Notes: generated from the sequence alone by a model not told the origin. Counted from the stretch's first letter, positions 35,341-44,655 are shown. The stretch is DNA of 64,000 nucleotides from Labrys sp. KNU-23 (GCF_008330945.1 NZ_CP043489.1:3731501-3795500); one strand, 5' to 3'. Numbers and translations: made by a program.

Positions 35341-36180
35341 ATGAGCAAAGCCACGCACTCTCCGGCCCGTTCGATCGCCGCCCATACGGTGCTGATCGCC
35401 TACACCGTGATCGCCCTGTTTCCGGTGATCCTGATCCTGATCAACTCCTTCAAGTCGAGGGATGCGATCTTCCGCTCGCCCCTGACACCGCCGACCCCGG
35501 AAACCTTCGATCCGATCGGCTACACCACCGTCCTGGCCCAGGGCGATTTCTTCCTCTACTTCCAGAACAGCATGATCGTTACGGTGGTCTCCCTGTTCTT
35601 CGTGCTGCTGCTCGGTGGCATGGCGGCCTTTGCGCTGGCCGAATACCGCTTCAGGGGCAACACGATGATGGGGCTCTATCTGGCACTCGGCATTATGATC
35701 CCGATCCGGCTCGGCACCGTCGCCATCCTGCAGCTGATGGTCGCCTCGGGCCTGGTCAACACGCTGACGGCGCTGATCCTGGTCTATACGGCGCAGGGCA
35801 TGCCGCTGGCGGTGTTCATCCTGTCCGAGTTCATGAAACAGGTCTCGGACGATCTCAAGAATGCCGGCCGCATCGACGGATTGTCCGAATACCGCATCTT
35901 CTTCCGCCTCGTCCTGCCGCTGGTGCGGCCGGCCATGGCCACGGTCGCGGTCTTCACCATGATCCCGATCTGGAACGATCTGTGGTTCCCGCTGATCCTG
36001 GCCCCAGGCGAAAGCACCAAGACCATCACGCTCGGCACCCAGGTCTTCATCGGGCAGTTCGTCACCAATTGGAATGCCGTGCTGGCGGCGCTGTCGCTCG
36101 CCATCCTGCCGGTGCTGGTGCTCTACGTGATCTTCTCGCGGCAGCTCATCCGCGGCATCACCTCGGGCGCCGTCAAGTAG
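35341..36180 (+). CDS. Sugar ABC permease (MalG/UgpE-like)
   Basis: The 279-residue permease has six helices with the MalG-type start (HTVLIAYTVIALFPVILILINSFKSRDAIF), the EAA loop DDLKNAGRIDGLSEYRIFFRLVLPLVRPAMA and the C-terminal FSRQLIRGITSGAVK. GAGGAG lies 6 bases before the ATG. The ATPase gene follows after a 166-bp gap holding a hairpin. Confidence 0.94.
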   Translation: MSKATHSPARSIAAHTVLIAYTVIALFPVILILINSFKSRDAIFRSPLTPPTPETFDPIGYTTVLAQGDFFLYFQNSMIVTVVSLFFVLLLGGMAAFALAEYRFRGNTMMGLYLALGIMIPIRLGTVAILQLMVASGLVNTLTALILVYTAQGMPLAVFILSEFMKQVSDDLKNAGRIDGLSEYRIFFRLVLPLVRPAMATVAVFTMIPIWNDLWFPLILAPGESTKTITLGTQVFIGQFVTNWNAVLAALSLAILPVLVLYVIFSRQLIRGITSGAVK

Positions 36181-36194
36181 TGCCTGGCGTCACG

Positions 36195-36227
36195 CCATGC
36201 CGCCTCGCTCAGTATGAGACGGCATGG
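36195..36227 (+). other. Hairpin between permease and ATPase genes
   Basis: Perfect 8-bp arms CCATGCCG (36195-36202) and CGGCATGG (36220-36227), with extra inner GAG/CTC pairing, form a stem 15 bases after the permease stop. No U-tract follows, so read-through to the ATPase gene is expected. Confidence 0.5.
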
Positions 36228-36346
36228 TGATGAGCCGGCTCAAGGGTATCCGATCGCCCAATCTGCAATGAAATTTTTTCGTGGTCCGCATCGAGCGGAT
36301 GAAGAAGCGCGCATGCGCCCCACAGGCAAACTCCAGGGGAAGTATC

Positions 36347-37348
36347 ATGGGTTCGCTGAATATCGAGAATGTGAAGAAGTCATTCGGTTCGGTCGATATC
36401 CTCAAGGGGATCAATCTGGACGTGAAGGACGGTGAATTCGTCGTCTTCGTCGGACCGTCGGGCTGCGGCAAGTCCACGCTGCTGCGCATCATCGCCGGGC
36501 TGGAGGACACCACCTCCGGCGCCGTGAAGATCGACGGCAAGCCCGTCAACGACGTGCCGCCGGCCAAGCGCGGCATCGCCATGGTGTTCCAGAGCTATGC
36601 GCTCTATCCCCATCTCACCGTGCGCAACAATATGGGCCTGGGCCTCAAGCAGGCCGGCGAGGCGGCCGCCGAGATCGACAAGCGCATCAAGGCTTCCTCC
36701 GCCATGCTCGCCCTCGAACCCTATCTGGAGCGCCGGCCCTCCGAGCTCTCCGGCGGCCAGCGCCAGCGCGTCGCCATCGGCCGCGCCGTGGTGCGCGAGC
36801 CCAAGCTCTTCCTGTTCGACGAGCCTTTGTCGAACCTCGATGCCGCCTTGCGTGTGAATACCCGTATCGAGATCGCCCAGCTTCATCAGCGCCTGAAGGC
36901 GACGATGATCTACGTCACCCACGATCAGGTCGAGGCGATGACGCTGGCCGACAAGATCGTGGTGCTGAATGGCGGCCATATCGAGCAGGTCGGCGCGCCC
37001 ATGCAGCTCTACAACGATCCCGACAACACTTTCGTCGCCGGTTTCATCGGTTCGCCCAAGATGAATTTCGTCGATGGCGGGCGCCTCGGCGAGAGCGTGA
37101 AGACGATCGGCGTGCGGCCCGAACATGTCTCCGTCAGCCGCGAGGCCGGCGACTGGAAGGGCGTGGTCGTCTATGCTGAGCATCTGGGCGCGGACACTTA
37201 TCTCTACCTCGATACCGAGAAGGCCGGCTCGATCACCGTGCGGCTCTCCGGCGAGTATCAGGTCGAGCCGGGCGCCACCATCTACGCCACGCCCGATGCG
37301 ACGAGGACCTTGCGCTTCGATGAGAACGGCAAGCGCCTGCGCGGCTGA
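36347..37348 (+). CDS. Sugar ABC importer ATPase (UgpC/MsiK-like)
   Basis: The 333-residue ATPase has Walker A GPSGCGKSTL (~residue 37), Q-loop MVFQSYALYPHLTV, signature LSGGQRQRVAIGRA, Walker B KLFLFDEPLSNLDA and the H-loop THDQ. A C-terminal TOBE domain contains GVRPEHV. This is the carbohydrate-importer (CUT1) type. The ATG at 36347 has AGGGGAAG upstream; an earlier in-frame ATG adds residues without homology. It closes the GlcNAc uptake operon. Confidence 0.94.
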   Translation: MGSLNIENVKKSFGSVDILKGINLDVKDGEFVVFVGPSGCGKSTLLRIIAGLEDTTSGAVKIDGKPVNDVPPAKRGIAMVFQSYALYPHLTVRNNMGLGLKQAGEAAAEIDKRIKASSAMLALEPYLERRPSELSGGQRQRVAIGRAVVREPKLFLFDEPLSNLDAALRVNTRIEIAQLHQRLKATMIYVTHDQVEAMTLADKIVVLNGGHIEQVGAPMQLYNDPDNTFVAGFIGSPKMNFVDGGRLGESVKTIGVRPEHVSVSREAGDWKGVVVYAEHLGADTYLYLDTEKAGSITVRLSGEYQVEPGATIYATPDATRTLRFDENGKRLRG

Positions 37349-37360
37349 GGCTCGGAACGC

Positions 37361-37416
37361 GGTGTGCTGGTCCCGCTCCATCGCCATGCCGATGGAGTTG
37401 AGAAGGCCGGCACACC
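37361..37416 (+). terminator. Nested hairpin after the nag transporter operon
   Basis: Outer 7-bp arms GGTGTGC (37361-37367) and GCACACC (37410-37416) enclose a perfect 8-bp stem CTCCATCG/CGATGGAG (37376-37383, 37390-37397). It starts 12 bases after the ATPase stop. The lack of a T-run makes intrinsic termination uncertain. Confidence 0.45.
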
Positions 37417-37439
37417 GATCCGAAACCATTTCCTGTTCA

Positions 37440-37475
37440 TGTAGACAAAACATTCATTGTGGACTAATCCGTCTA
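37440..37475. promoter_or_regulatory. TGTAGAC-type operator before the amidohydrolase gene
   Basis: TGTAGAC (37440-37446) and TGTGGAC (37458-37464) lie 18 bp apart on one strand. TAGAC follows on the other strand (GTCTA, 37471-37475). The same motif at the same 18-bp spacing recurs at 38658-38699 before the YheO-type regulator. Binding by that regulator is inferred. Confidence 0.55.
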
Positions 37476-37492
37476 TGGAAGACATTTGACGG

Positions 37493-38662
37493 ATGAATCC
37501 TGCAATGACCGACATCGTCGAAGATGCCCTGCCTCGCCTGATCGCAATGCGGCACGATCTGCATCGTCATCCGGAGATCTCCCGCGAGGAAGCCTGGACC
37601 TCGGCCTTCGTTGCCGAACGGCTGACCGAAATGGGAATTCCCGTCCATACCGGTGTCGGCGGCTATGGCGTGGTCGGCGTCGTCGAGGGGGGCGGGGAGG
37701 GGCCCGGCGTGGCCCTGCGTGCCGACATGGATGCCCTCGCCATGGATGAGCACAACAGCTTCGACCATCGTTCGCAGATCTCCGGCGCCATGCACGCCTG
37801 TGGCCATGACGGCCACATGACCATGCTTCTGGGCGCGGCGTCCTATCTCTCGCTGACCCGCCGTTTTCGCGGCACGGTCTATCTGGTGTTCCAGCCGGCG
37901 GAGGAGCGCTATGGCGGCGCCCAGCTCATGCTGGATGCCGGCCTGCTCGAGCGCTTCCCCGCCCGCAATATTTTCGGCCTGCACAATTGGCCGGATGTGC
38001 CGGCCGGCGAGGTGATCGTCCATGACGGCCCGGTAATGGCTGGGGCGGGGGAATTCACCCTGAAGTTCAAGGCGCCCGGCGGCCACGCCGCCATGCCGCA
38101 CATGACCGGCGATCCCGTGCTGGCCGGCAGCCATTTCGTCACCGGCATCCAGCAGGCGGTGGGCCGGGCCGTCAATCCGCTCGAGGCGGCCGTCGTCACC
38201 GTCGGCTCGTTCCAGGGTGGCTTTGCCCAGAACGTGATTTCGCGCGAAGCCACTTTGGCCGGCACTTTCCGCGGCCTGCGCCCGGAGATCCTGGCCCTGT
38301 TGAGGGGGCGGGTCGAGGAGGTCGCCCAATCCGCCGCCAGGATCGCTGCGACGGAGGTCGAGATCGGCTTCGACGAACTGCCGAGCCCGCCCGTGGTCAA
38401 CACGCCGGTCGAGGCCGAGATCATGCGCCGGGCTGCCCGCACATTGCCCGGCAGCCCCGCCTTGCATATCGGCGTGCCGACCATGGCGGGTGACGATTTC
38501 GGCGCCTTTCTCGAGCATCTGCCGGGCGCCTATGCCTGGATCGGCAATGGCCCATCGGACCGGAATGGCCGGCTTCACCAGCCCGACTACGATTTCAACG
38601 ATGCCATCATCGGCACTGGCGTCCGCCTTCTTTCGGCCACGGCCGAACAGGCATTGTTGTAG
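37493..38662 (+). CDS. M20 family amidohydrolase (N-acyl-amino acid hydrolase type)
   Basis: The 389-residue metallopeptidase-like enzyme has the M20D pattern: LHRHPEISREE, ALRADMDALAM, GAMHACGHDGHMTMLLGAA (metal Cys/His), FQPAEERYGGAQLMLDAGLL with the catalytic Glu pair, LHNWPDVPAG, a lid domain APGGHAAMPH, and MAGDDFGAFLE near the end. Relatives hydrolyse hippurate, N-acetyl amino acids or indole conjugates. It has its own promoter region but shares an operator motif with the following operon. It may therefore release the amino acid that the downstream enzymes use. Confidence 0.9.
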   Translation: MNPAMTDIVEDALPRLIAMRHDLHRHPEISREEAWTSAFVAERLTEMGIPVHTGVGGYGVVGVVEGGGEGPGVALRADMDALAMDEHNSFDHRSQISGAMHACGHDGHMTMLLGAASYLSLTRRFRGTVYLVFQPAEERYGGAQLMLDAGLLERFPARNIFGLHNWPDVPAGEVIVHDGPVMAGAGEFTLKFKAPGGHAAMPHMTGDPVLAGSHFVTGIQQAVGRAVNPLEAAVVTVGSFQGGFAQNVISREATLAGTFRGLRPEILALLRGRVEEVAQSAARIAATEVEIGFDELPSPPVVNTPVEAEIMRRAARTLPGSPALHIGVPTMAGDDFGAFLEHLPGAYAWIGNGPSDRNGRLHQPDYDFNDAIIGTGVRLLSATAEQALL

Positions 38663-38699
38663 ACATAAAATCTCTTGTAGACTTTTTTGTTCTTGAGAC
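38658..38699. promoter_or_regulatory. Tandem TGTAGAC-type operator before the YheO-type regulator
   Basis: TGTAGAC at 38658-38664 and 38676-38682 (18 bp apart), then TTGAGAC at 38693-38699, form three near-direct repeats, each followed by an A/T-rich run (ATAAA, TTTTT, ATAAA). The first copy starts inside the last two codons of the amidohydrolase gene. The regulator encoded next is the likely binder. Confidence 0.55.
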
Positions 38700-38780
38700 A
38701 TAAACGTTGCGGCCAGGATGGCGATGGCATGGCGAGCTTCATCGAGAAGCCGCGCCAACCGCCGCGATAGGGGATGACGC

Positions 38781-39398
38781 TTGGATCGGATGCCTGTGGA
38801 CAGCCTTCATCGCTATCGCCCGATCTGCGACGCCATCGCGGCACTGTTCCAGCCTTATGTCGAGGTGGTCCTGCACGAGCTCGCCACCGACAAGGCTGTC
38901 TACATCGCCGGCAATTTCTCCAAGCGCGTGCTGGGCGAGCCCTCGCTGCTGCACGAGGTCGATTTCGACAGCCAGAACCCAGTGATCGGTCCCTATGAGA
39001 AGGTCAACTGGGATGGCCGGGCCCTCAAGTCGATCACCGTCGTGCTGCGCGACGAGGCAGGCGCTCCGCTGGGCGTGATGTGCATCAACGTCAACGTCTC
39101 CGACTTCCACGCCGTGATGCAGACGCTTTCGGCGCTGGTGCGCGTGCCCGAGCCGCATTACCGGCCGGATGCCCTGTTCAAGGAAGACTGGCACGAAAGG
39201 ATCAATGAGTTCATCCGGCAATGGACGCAGGGGCGCAACGTCACGATTTCCTCGATGACCCATGCCGACCGCAAGGATCTGGTCACTGCCCTTGCCGACA
39301 GCGGCGCCTTCAGCGGCAAGAACGCCGCCGCCTATATCTCGCGCGTGCTCGGCATGGGGCGCGCGACGGTCTACAAATATTTGAGAAACGAGAAATGA
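38781..39398 (+). CDS. YheO/DauR-type transcriptional regulator
   Basis: The 205-residue protein has an N-terminal YheO-like PAS domain (residues ~5-120: CDAIAALFQPYVEVVLHELATDKAVYIAGNFSKRVLGEP...GAPLGVMCINVNVS) and a C-terminal helix-turn-helix (SGKNAAAYISRVLGMGRATVYKYLR). This matches the DauR family, known for D-arginine use in Pseudomonas. The TTG at 38781 has AGGGG 7 bases upstream; the ATG at 38790 would shorten it by three residues. Its stop overlaps the cyclodeaminase start (ATGA). It probably responds to the amino acid degraded by this operon. Confidence 0.9.
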   Translation: MDRMPVDSLHRYRPICDAIAALFQPYVEVVLHELATDKAVYIAGNFSKRVLGEPSLLHEVDFDSQNPVIGPYEKVNWDGRALKSITVVLRDEAGAPLGVMCINVNVSDFHAVMQTLSALVRVPEPHYRPDALFKEDWHERINEFIRQWTQGRNVTISSMTHADRKDLVTALADSGAFSGKNAAAYISRVLGMGRATVYKYLRNEK

Positions 39399-40357
39399 TT
39401 AGCCTTTCGCTGGCCCAGCTCCAGGAGCTGGTTTCGATCGACGTCGCCGCCATCTCAGCCATCACCGATGCCTATGTCGCCGTCGCGGACGGCCGGGCCA
39501 ATGTGCCGCCGGTCGGCTATCTCGGGCTGCCGGCGCAGAATGCCGATTGCCACATCAAATATGGCTATATCGCCGGCGACCCGATCTTCGTGGTCAAGAT
39601 CGCTTCCGGTTTCTACGACAATCCCAAGCGCGGCCTGCCGTCCAGCAGCGGTATGATGATCGCGATTTCGGCCGTCACCGGCGCCACCGTCGCCATCCTC
39701 AACGATGAAGGCTGGCTCACCAATCTGCGCACTGGCATCGGCGGCGCCGTTGCCACCTTCGCCCTCTGCCGCCCCGACAGCGAAGTCTTCGCCGTGCTTG
39801 GCACGGGTACGCAGGCGCGCTTCCAGATCCGCGCCGCCGCGGCGCTGGCCAAGCGTCCCGTGCAGTTCCTGGTCTGGGGCCGTTCGGTGCAGAAGGCGCG
39901 CGAACTCGCCGACGAATTCGCCGGGTCGCCCATCGACGTCTCGGTTGCGGCCGATCTGGAAGAGGCTTGTCGCTCGGCCGACGTAATCATCGCCACCACG
40001 CCCTCGACCGCGCCCTATGTCGCGAGTGAATGGATCACGCCCGGCACCCATATCACCGCTGTTGGAGCCGACGCCCCCGGCAAGCAGGAGCTGGATCCGG
40101 CCTTGATTGCAAGGGCCGACCTGCTGGTCGCCGATCTCGCCAGCCAGAGCCTCGACCATGGCGAATTTGCCGCCGCCTTCCAGGCCGGCCTGTTCCGGCA
40201 GGAGGACTGCCTCGAACTCGGCGCCATCCTGAATGGATCGAAGCCGGGGCGCGGTTCCAGCGACGCGATCACCATTGCCGACCTCACCGGTCTGGCCACC
40301 CAGGACATCGCCATCACTAGGACAGCCCTGCAGCGGGTGCCCGATCTGGTGATGTGA
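39395..40357 (+). CDS. Ornithine cyclodeaminase/mu-crystallin family enzyme
   Basis: The 320-residue protein has the family Rossmann motif VLGTGTQARFQIRAA (~residue 132), VKIASGFYDNPKRGLPSSSGMMI in the substrate domain, ILNDEGWLTNLRTGIGGAVAT, ATTPSTAPYV and VGADAPGKQELDP. Family members include ornithine cyclodeaminase, alanine dehydrogenase, EutC and iminosuccinate reductase BhcD. Pairing with a threonine-dehydratase-family enzyme at the operon end recalls EutB/EutC and BhcB/BhcD. Reduction of an imino acid is therefore more likely than ornithine cyclisation; this is inferred. Confidence 0.88.
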   Translation: MISLSLAQLQELVSIDVAAISAITDAYVAVADGRANVPPVGYLGLPAQNADCHIKYGYIAGDPIFVVKIASGFYDNPKRGLPSSSGMMIAISAVTGATVAILNDEGWLTNLRTGIGGAVATFALCRPDSEVFAVLGTGTQARFQIRAAAALAKRPVQFLVWGRSVQKARELADEFAGSPIDVSVAADLEEACRSADVIIATTPSTAPYVASEWITPGTHITAVGADAPGKQELDPALIARADLLVADLASQSLDHGEFAAAFQAGLFRQEDCLELGAILNGSKPGRGSSDAITIADLTGLATQDIAITRTALQRVPDLVM

Positions 40358-40428
40358 GACCGTTTTTCATCGTCTGAGCGGGCAGCCGCCATGCCCGCGC
40401 CGTTCATGTTTCTTGAGAGGGGACTGCC

Positions 40429-41217
40429 GTGAAGAGAGTATTGTTGGTTTCGCTCGCCGCACTGCTGGGCGTTTCGGCTGCCAGGGCCGAAAGCCTGCGC
40501 ATCGCCTCCAGTGCGGATTTTCCGCCCTGGGAGTCCGTCGATGCCGCCAATGAGATCGTCGGTTTTGATCGTGACATCGGCAACGAGGTCTGCAAGCGCA
40601 TCGGTGCCGATTGCAGCTGGACCAACCAGGCGTTCGACGGCCTGCTGCCCGGCCTGCAGGTCGGCAAATACGATCTGATCATGTCGGGCCTGTCGATCAA
40701 CGACGAGCGCGAGAAGCAGGTCGATTTCTCGGCGCCCTATGCCGATGCGCCCAACAACATTGTCGTCGCCGCCGGCAGTCCCGTCGCCCAGGCCAAGGAC
40801 ACCAAGGCTCTCGAAGAGGGGCTGGCCGGCAAGGTGATTGGTGCGCAGACGGGCTCGACCCATGAGGCGGTGATCCGGGCCCATTTCAAGGATGCCGACG
40901 TCCGTCTCTATGACCGGGCCGAGCAGGTAGCCGACGATATCGTCGCCGGCCGCCTCGATGCCGGCCTGATGGAACGTTCCGCCTGGGAAGGCATGATGGC
41001 ATCCCGCAAGGACAGCGGCATCACCATCGCCGGCCCGCTGATCACCAGTGCCGACTATGCCGAGTTCGGCCGGGGCCAGGCCATCGCCCTGAAGAAGGGC
41101 AAGGATGATCTGAAAAAGCGGATAGACGAGGCCGTCAACGCCATGCTCGCCGACGGCACGGTCGCCAAGCTTTCGGAGAAGTGGTTCAAATACGACGTCT
41201 CCTTCAAGAAAAAATGA
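40429..41217 (+). CDS. Polar amino acid ABC substrate-binding protein
   Basis: The 262-residue SBP_bac_3 protein has a Sec signal (VKRVLLVSLAALLGVSAARA, cleaved near residue 20). The family segments are LRIASSADFPPWESVD, IVGFDRDIGNEVCKRIGADCSW, FDGLLPGLQVGKYDLIMSGLSINDEREKQVDFSAPY and GAQTGSTHE. The start is GTG with GAGAGGGGAC upstream. The Arg/Asp pocket residues are those of amino acid binders. A stable hairpin follows the stop. Confidence 0.93.
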   Translation: MKRVLLVSLAALLGVSAARAESLRIASSADFPPWESVDAANEIVGFDRDIGNEVCKRIGADCSWTNQAFDGLLPGLQVGKYDLIMSGLSINDEREKQVDFSAPYADAPNNIVVAAGSPVAQAKDTKALEEGLAGKVIGAQTGSTHEAVIRAHFKDADVRLYDRAEQVADDIVAGRLDAGLMERSAWEGMMASRKDSGITIAGPLITSADYAEFGRGQAIALKKGKDDLKKRIDEAVNAMLADGTVAKLSEKWFKYDVSFKKK

Positions 41218-41252
41218 GAGCAAGTGCTAGCTCGAGCTCGCGCTGGACGTGA

Positions 41253-41281
41253 TTTACCCTCCCCCTCCAGGGGAGGGTAAA
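41253..41281 (+). other. Perfect 12-bp stem-loop between binding-protein and permease genes
   Basis: Arms TTTACCCTCCCC (41253-41264) and its exact complement (41270-41281) enclose a CTCCA loop. The core resembles the imperfect stem at 14247-14269 in the peptide operon. It has no U-tract and probably acts on message stability or read-through. Confidence 0.65.
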
Positions 41282-41324
41282 GAGGCGACTGCCGGCTCGC
41301 TGCTCCTGAAGCGAGATCCCTCCG

Positions 41325-41990
41325 ATGTCCGTGGTTTCAACCTATCTCCCGCAACTCCTCCAGGGACTTCTCGTCACCCTGGAGGTGGCCGTCGGCAGCT
41401 TCGTGGTCGGGTTCGTTCTTGCCATAGCCGCCGTTTTCGCCTGGAGCTCCGGTCCCAGGCCCCTGCGCTGGCTGGTCACTTCCTATGTGGCCGTCATTCG
41501 CGGCCTGCCGGAACTGCTGGTGATCTTCCTGGTGTTCTATGGCGGGACGGTGCTGCTTACCGGACTGGTGGGAAATTATGTCGAGGTCAGCGCGCTGGCG
41601 GCGGGCATTGCGGCGCTGTCCTTCGTGTCGGGCGCCTATCTGACCGAGATCCTGCGCGGCGCCTTGCAGACCATTCCTCCGGGGCAATGGGAGGCGGCGC
41701 GCAGCCTCGGCCTCAAGCAGGGGCAGTTGTTCCGCATGATCATCCTGCCGCAGATGTTCTCCCACGCGCTCCCCGGCCTTGGCAATCAATGGCTGGTCAT
41801 CCTGAAGGAAAGCGCACTCGTCTCCATCGTCGGGCTTGAGGAATTGATGCGCAAGGGCGTGGTGGCGGCCGGCGCCACCCACCAGCCGATGACCTTCTAT
41901 CTCATCGTCGCGGCCCTTTTCATCCTGATCACCACCGTCTCGACCGCCGTGCTGAGCTTCGGCAGCAGTCGCCTGACCTGGATGCGATAG
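41325..41990 (+). CDS. Amino acid ABC permease (HisQ-like)
   Basis: The 221-residue permease has the His/Glu/Gln/Arg family start (QLLQGLLVTLEVAVGSFVVGFVLAI) and GLPELLVIFLVFYGGTVL. The EAA loop is LQTIPPGQWEAARSLGLKQGQLFRMIILPQMFSHALPGLGN, followed by LKESALVSIVGLEELM. It pairs with the permease starting 10 bp later. Confidence 0.94.
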   Translation: MSVVSTYLPQLLQGLLVTLEVAVGSFVVGFVLAIAAVFAWSSGPRPLRWLVTSYVAVIRGLPELLVIFLVFYGGTVLLTGLVGNYVEVSALAAGIAALSFVSGAYLTEILRGALQTIPPGQWEAARSLGLKQGQLFRMIILPQMFSHALPGLGNQWLVILKESALVSIVGLEELMRKGVVAAGATHQPMTFYLIVAALFILITTVSTAVLSFGSSRLTWMR

Positions 41991-41999
41991 GAGGGCGCC

Positions 42000-42730
42000 A
42001 TGTCCCTGGAAATGTTGCTGCGCGCCATTCCCGTCGTTTTGACCGGGCTCAAGCTGACGCTGCTGATCACCCTGGCTGCCTTTGCGGTCGGGCAACTGGT
42101 GGCGCTGCCGGTTGCCCTGGGCCGTGTCTCCAAGTTCCGGCTGCTGCGTGGGGCGACCTGGCTCTACACCTTCCTGCTGCGCGGCAGTCCGCTCCTGGTG
42201 CAGCTCTTCATCCTCTATTACGGCCTCGCTCAGTTCCCTGCCGTGCGCAATAGCGTGTTCTGGCCTGTTCTGCGCGATCCGGTCTATTGCGCCATCCTGG
42301 CGATCGGCATCAATTCCTCGGCCTATGTCGCCGAGGTGATCGCCGGCGGCATCCGCAAGATACCGGCCGGGCAGTTCGAGGCCTGCATCTCGCTCGGCCT
42401 GTCGCGCCGGCGTACCTTCATCGATGTCGTATTGCCGCAGACCTATCGGGCGATCTTTCCCTCGATCGGCAACGAGATCATCCTCGTGCTGAAGGCGAGC
42501 TCGCTGGCGAGCGCGGTGACCGTGATGGAAATGACGGGCGCGGCGCGGGCCTTTACCGCCAAGACCTATGCGCCCTTCGAAGTGTTCATCGTCGCCGGCC
42601 TCGTCTATCTCCTGGTCGGCTTCGTGTTCAGCCTCATCTTCCGGGTGAGCGAGAGCGCTCTTTTTCGCAGTACGGGTTTCGGCCCGGCCAAGGTGAGCGC
42701 GACCGGGGGCAAGACCGTGGAGGCTGCGCC

Positions 42731-42734
<4 letters not shown>
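42000..42734 (+). CDS. Amino acid ABC permease (HisM-like)
   Basis: The 244-residue permease has LKLTLLITLAAFAVGQLVALPVAL, LLRGSPLLVQLFILYYGLAQF, the EAA loop IRKIPAGQFEACISLGLSRRRTFIDVVLPQTYRAIFPSIGNE and LVLKASSLASAVTVMEMTGAA. AGGAGG precedes the ATG by 6 bases. Its stop overlaps the ATPase start (ATGA). Confidence 0.94.
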
Positions 42735-43459
<725 letters not shown>

Positions 43460-43495
43460 TCTGGACATCCGGTGTCAGCCAAGGAGGAGACTGTC

Positions 43496-44458
43496 ATGAA
43501 CCCCGACGTTCTGGCTTCGGCCGCCCGCTCCGTGCAGGCGCGACAGCGCATCAAGGCCCATATCTACGAAACCCCGCTGCTGCCCTCGCGGCAGATCGGC
43601 ACCGAAGCGGGCTGCCAGCTCTTCTTCAAGGCGGAGAATTTCCAGCTCACGGGTTCGTTCAAGATCCGCGGCGCCAGTGCCAAGATCTCGGCCATGGCAC
43701 CGGGCCGGCACCTGGTCACAGCTTCCTCCGGCAATCACGGCATCGGCTCCTCACAGGCCGCCCGTTCCTTCGGACGGGACCTCACCGTGGTGTTGCCCGA
43801 GACGGTTGCCGCCGCCAAGCTCGCCCGTATCCGTTCCTATGGCGTAGAGACGCGGCTGTTCGGCGCCGAGACCTGGTATTCCGAGCAGCATGCGCTCGAA
43901 CTCGCCCGCGACAAGGGCTATGAATATATCTCGGCCTATGACGATCCCGACGTGGTGGCCGGGCAGGGCACCATCGGGCTGGAACTTCTGGAACAGCACC
44001 CCGCCATCGATAATGTCTTCATCGCGATGGGTGGGGGCGGGCTGATCAGCGGGATCGGCAGCGTGTTGAAGAGCTTCCTGCCACGCGCGCGCATCTACGG
44101 GATCGCGGCCCGCAACTCCTGCACCCTCGCCATGTCGATGGCGGCGGGCAAGGTGATCGAGACCGAGCATCTGGAGACGCTGGCGGACGGCGTCGCCGGC
44201 GGGGTGGCGGAGGAGACGATGACTCTCGGCCTGGCCCTGTCGGTGGTGGACGAGACGATCATCTGCACGGAGGAGGAAATCGCTGCGGCGCTTCGCGACC
44301 TCGCCTTCAAGGAAAGCATGCTGGCGGAAGGCTCGGCGGGCCTGGCCCTGGCAGGGTTCACCAAGGTCGCGCAGGCCTGCCGCGACCAGGTCAATGTGGT
44401 GCTGCTGTGCGGGGCCAATTACGACCGGGACAAGGTGGTCAAGGCCGTGTTCGGCTGA
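43496..44458 (+). CDS. Threonine dehydratase/hydroxyaspartate dehydratase family PLP enzyme
   Basis: The 320-residue fold-type II enzyme has the PLP Lys in QLTGSFKIRGA (near residue 52), SSGNHGIGSSQAA for the substrate carboxylate, GQGTIGLELLEQ, and the phosphate loop MGGGGLISGIG. It lacks the C-terminal ACT regulatory domain of biosynthetic threonine deaminase. Relatives include EutB, threo-3-hydroxyaspartate dehydratase BhcB and serine racemase. AAGGAGGAGA gives a strong ribosome site for the ATG at 43496. With the cyclodeaminase-family protein it may convert a beta-hydroxy amino acid to an imine and then reduce it. Confidence 0.88.
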   Translation: MNPDVLASAARSVQARQRIKAHIYETPLLPSRQIGTEAGCQLFFKAENFQLTGSFKIRGASAKISAMAPGRHLVTASSGNHGIGSSQAARSFGRDLTVVLPETVAAAKLARIRSYGVETRLFGAETWYSEQHALELARDKGYEYISAYDDPDVVAGQGTIGLELLEQHPAIDNVFIAMGGGGLISGIGSVLKSFLPRARIYGIAARNSCTLAMSMAAGKVIETEHLETLADGVAGGVAEETMTLGLALSVVDETIICTEEEIAAALRDLAFKESMLAEGSAGLALAGFTKVAQACRDQVNVVLLCGANYDRDKVVKAVFG

Positions 44459-44463
44459 AGAAG

Positions 44464-44494
44464 CGGCCCCGATCCGCAGATCGAGCCGGGGCCG
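44464..44494. terminator. Hairpin after the dehydratase gene
   Basis: Arms CGGCCCCG (44464-44471) and CGGGGCCG (44487-44494), with inner GATC/GATC pairing, lie 6 bases after the dehydratase stop and 9 bases from the convergent small gene's stop. It may serve both strands. No long T-run is present. Confidence 0.6.
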
Positions 44495-44502
44495 TTGGTG
44501 GC

Positions 44503-44655
44503 TTAGACGAGGAAACGCATCCCGTGCGTGGCTGCGTGCGCCTGGCTAGGCGGGATGGCCGTGCTGTCGCCCGCAGGCTCAGCCGAAACGGACGTGAGCG
44601 TGATGGCGGTAACGGCGCTTAGAAATAGAAAAATAGACGTAATGATGATCTTCAT
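44503..44655 (-). CDS. Small predicted secreted peptide (50 residues)
   Basis: This minus-strand frame encodes a 50-residue protein whose first 25 residues (MKIIITSIFLFLSAVTAITL, then TSVSA) form a textbook Sec signal peptide with an A-type cleavage site before EPAGDS. The mature part is about 25 residues and ends GMRFLV. AAGAGAT lies about 10 bases before the ATG. No family recognised. The gene is bounded by a convergent hairpin and by an AT-rich upstream region that could hold its promoter. Confidence 0.5.
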   Translation of the reverse strand: MKIIITSIFLFLSAVTAITLTSVSAEPAGDSTAIPPSQAHAATHGMRFLV

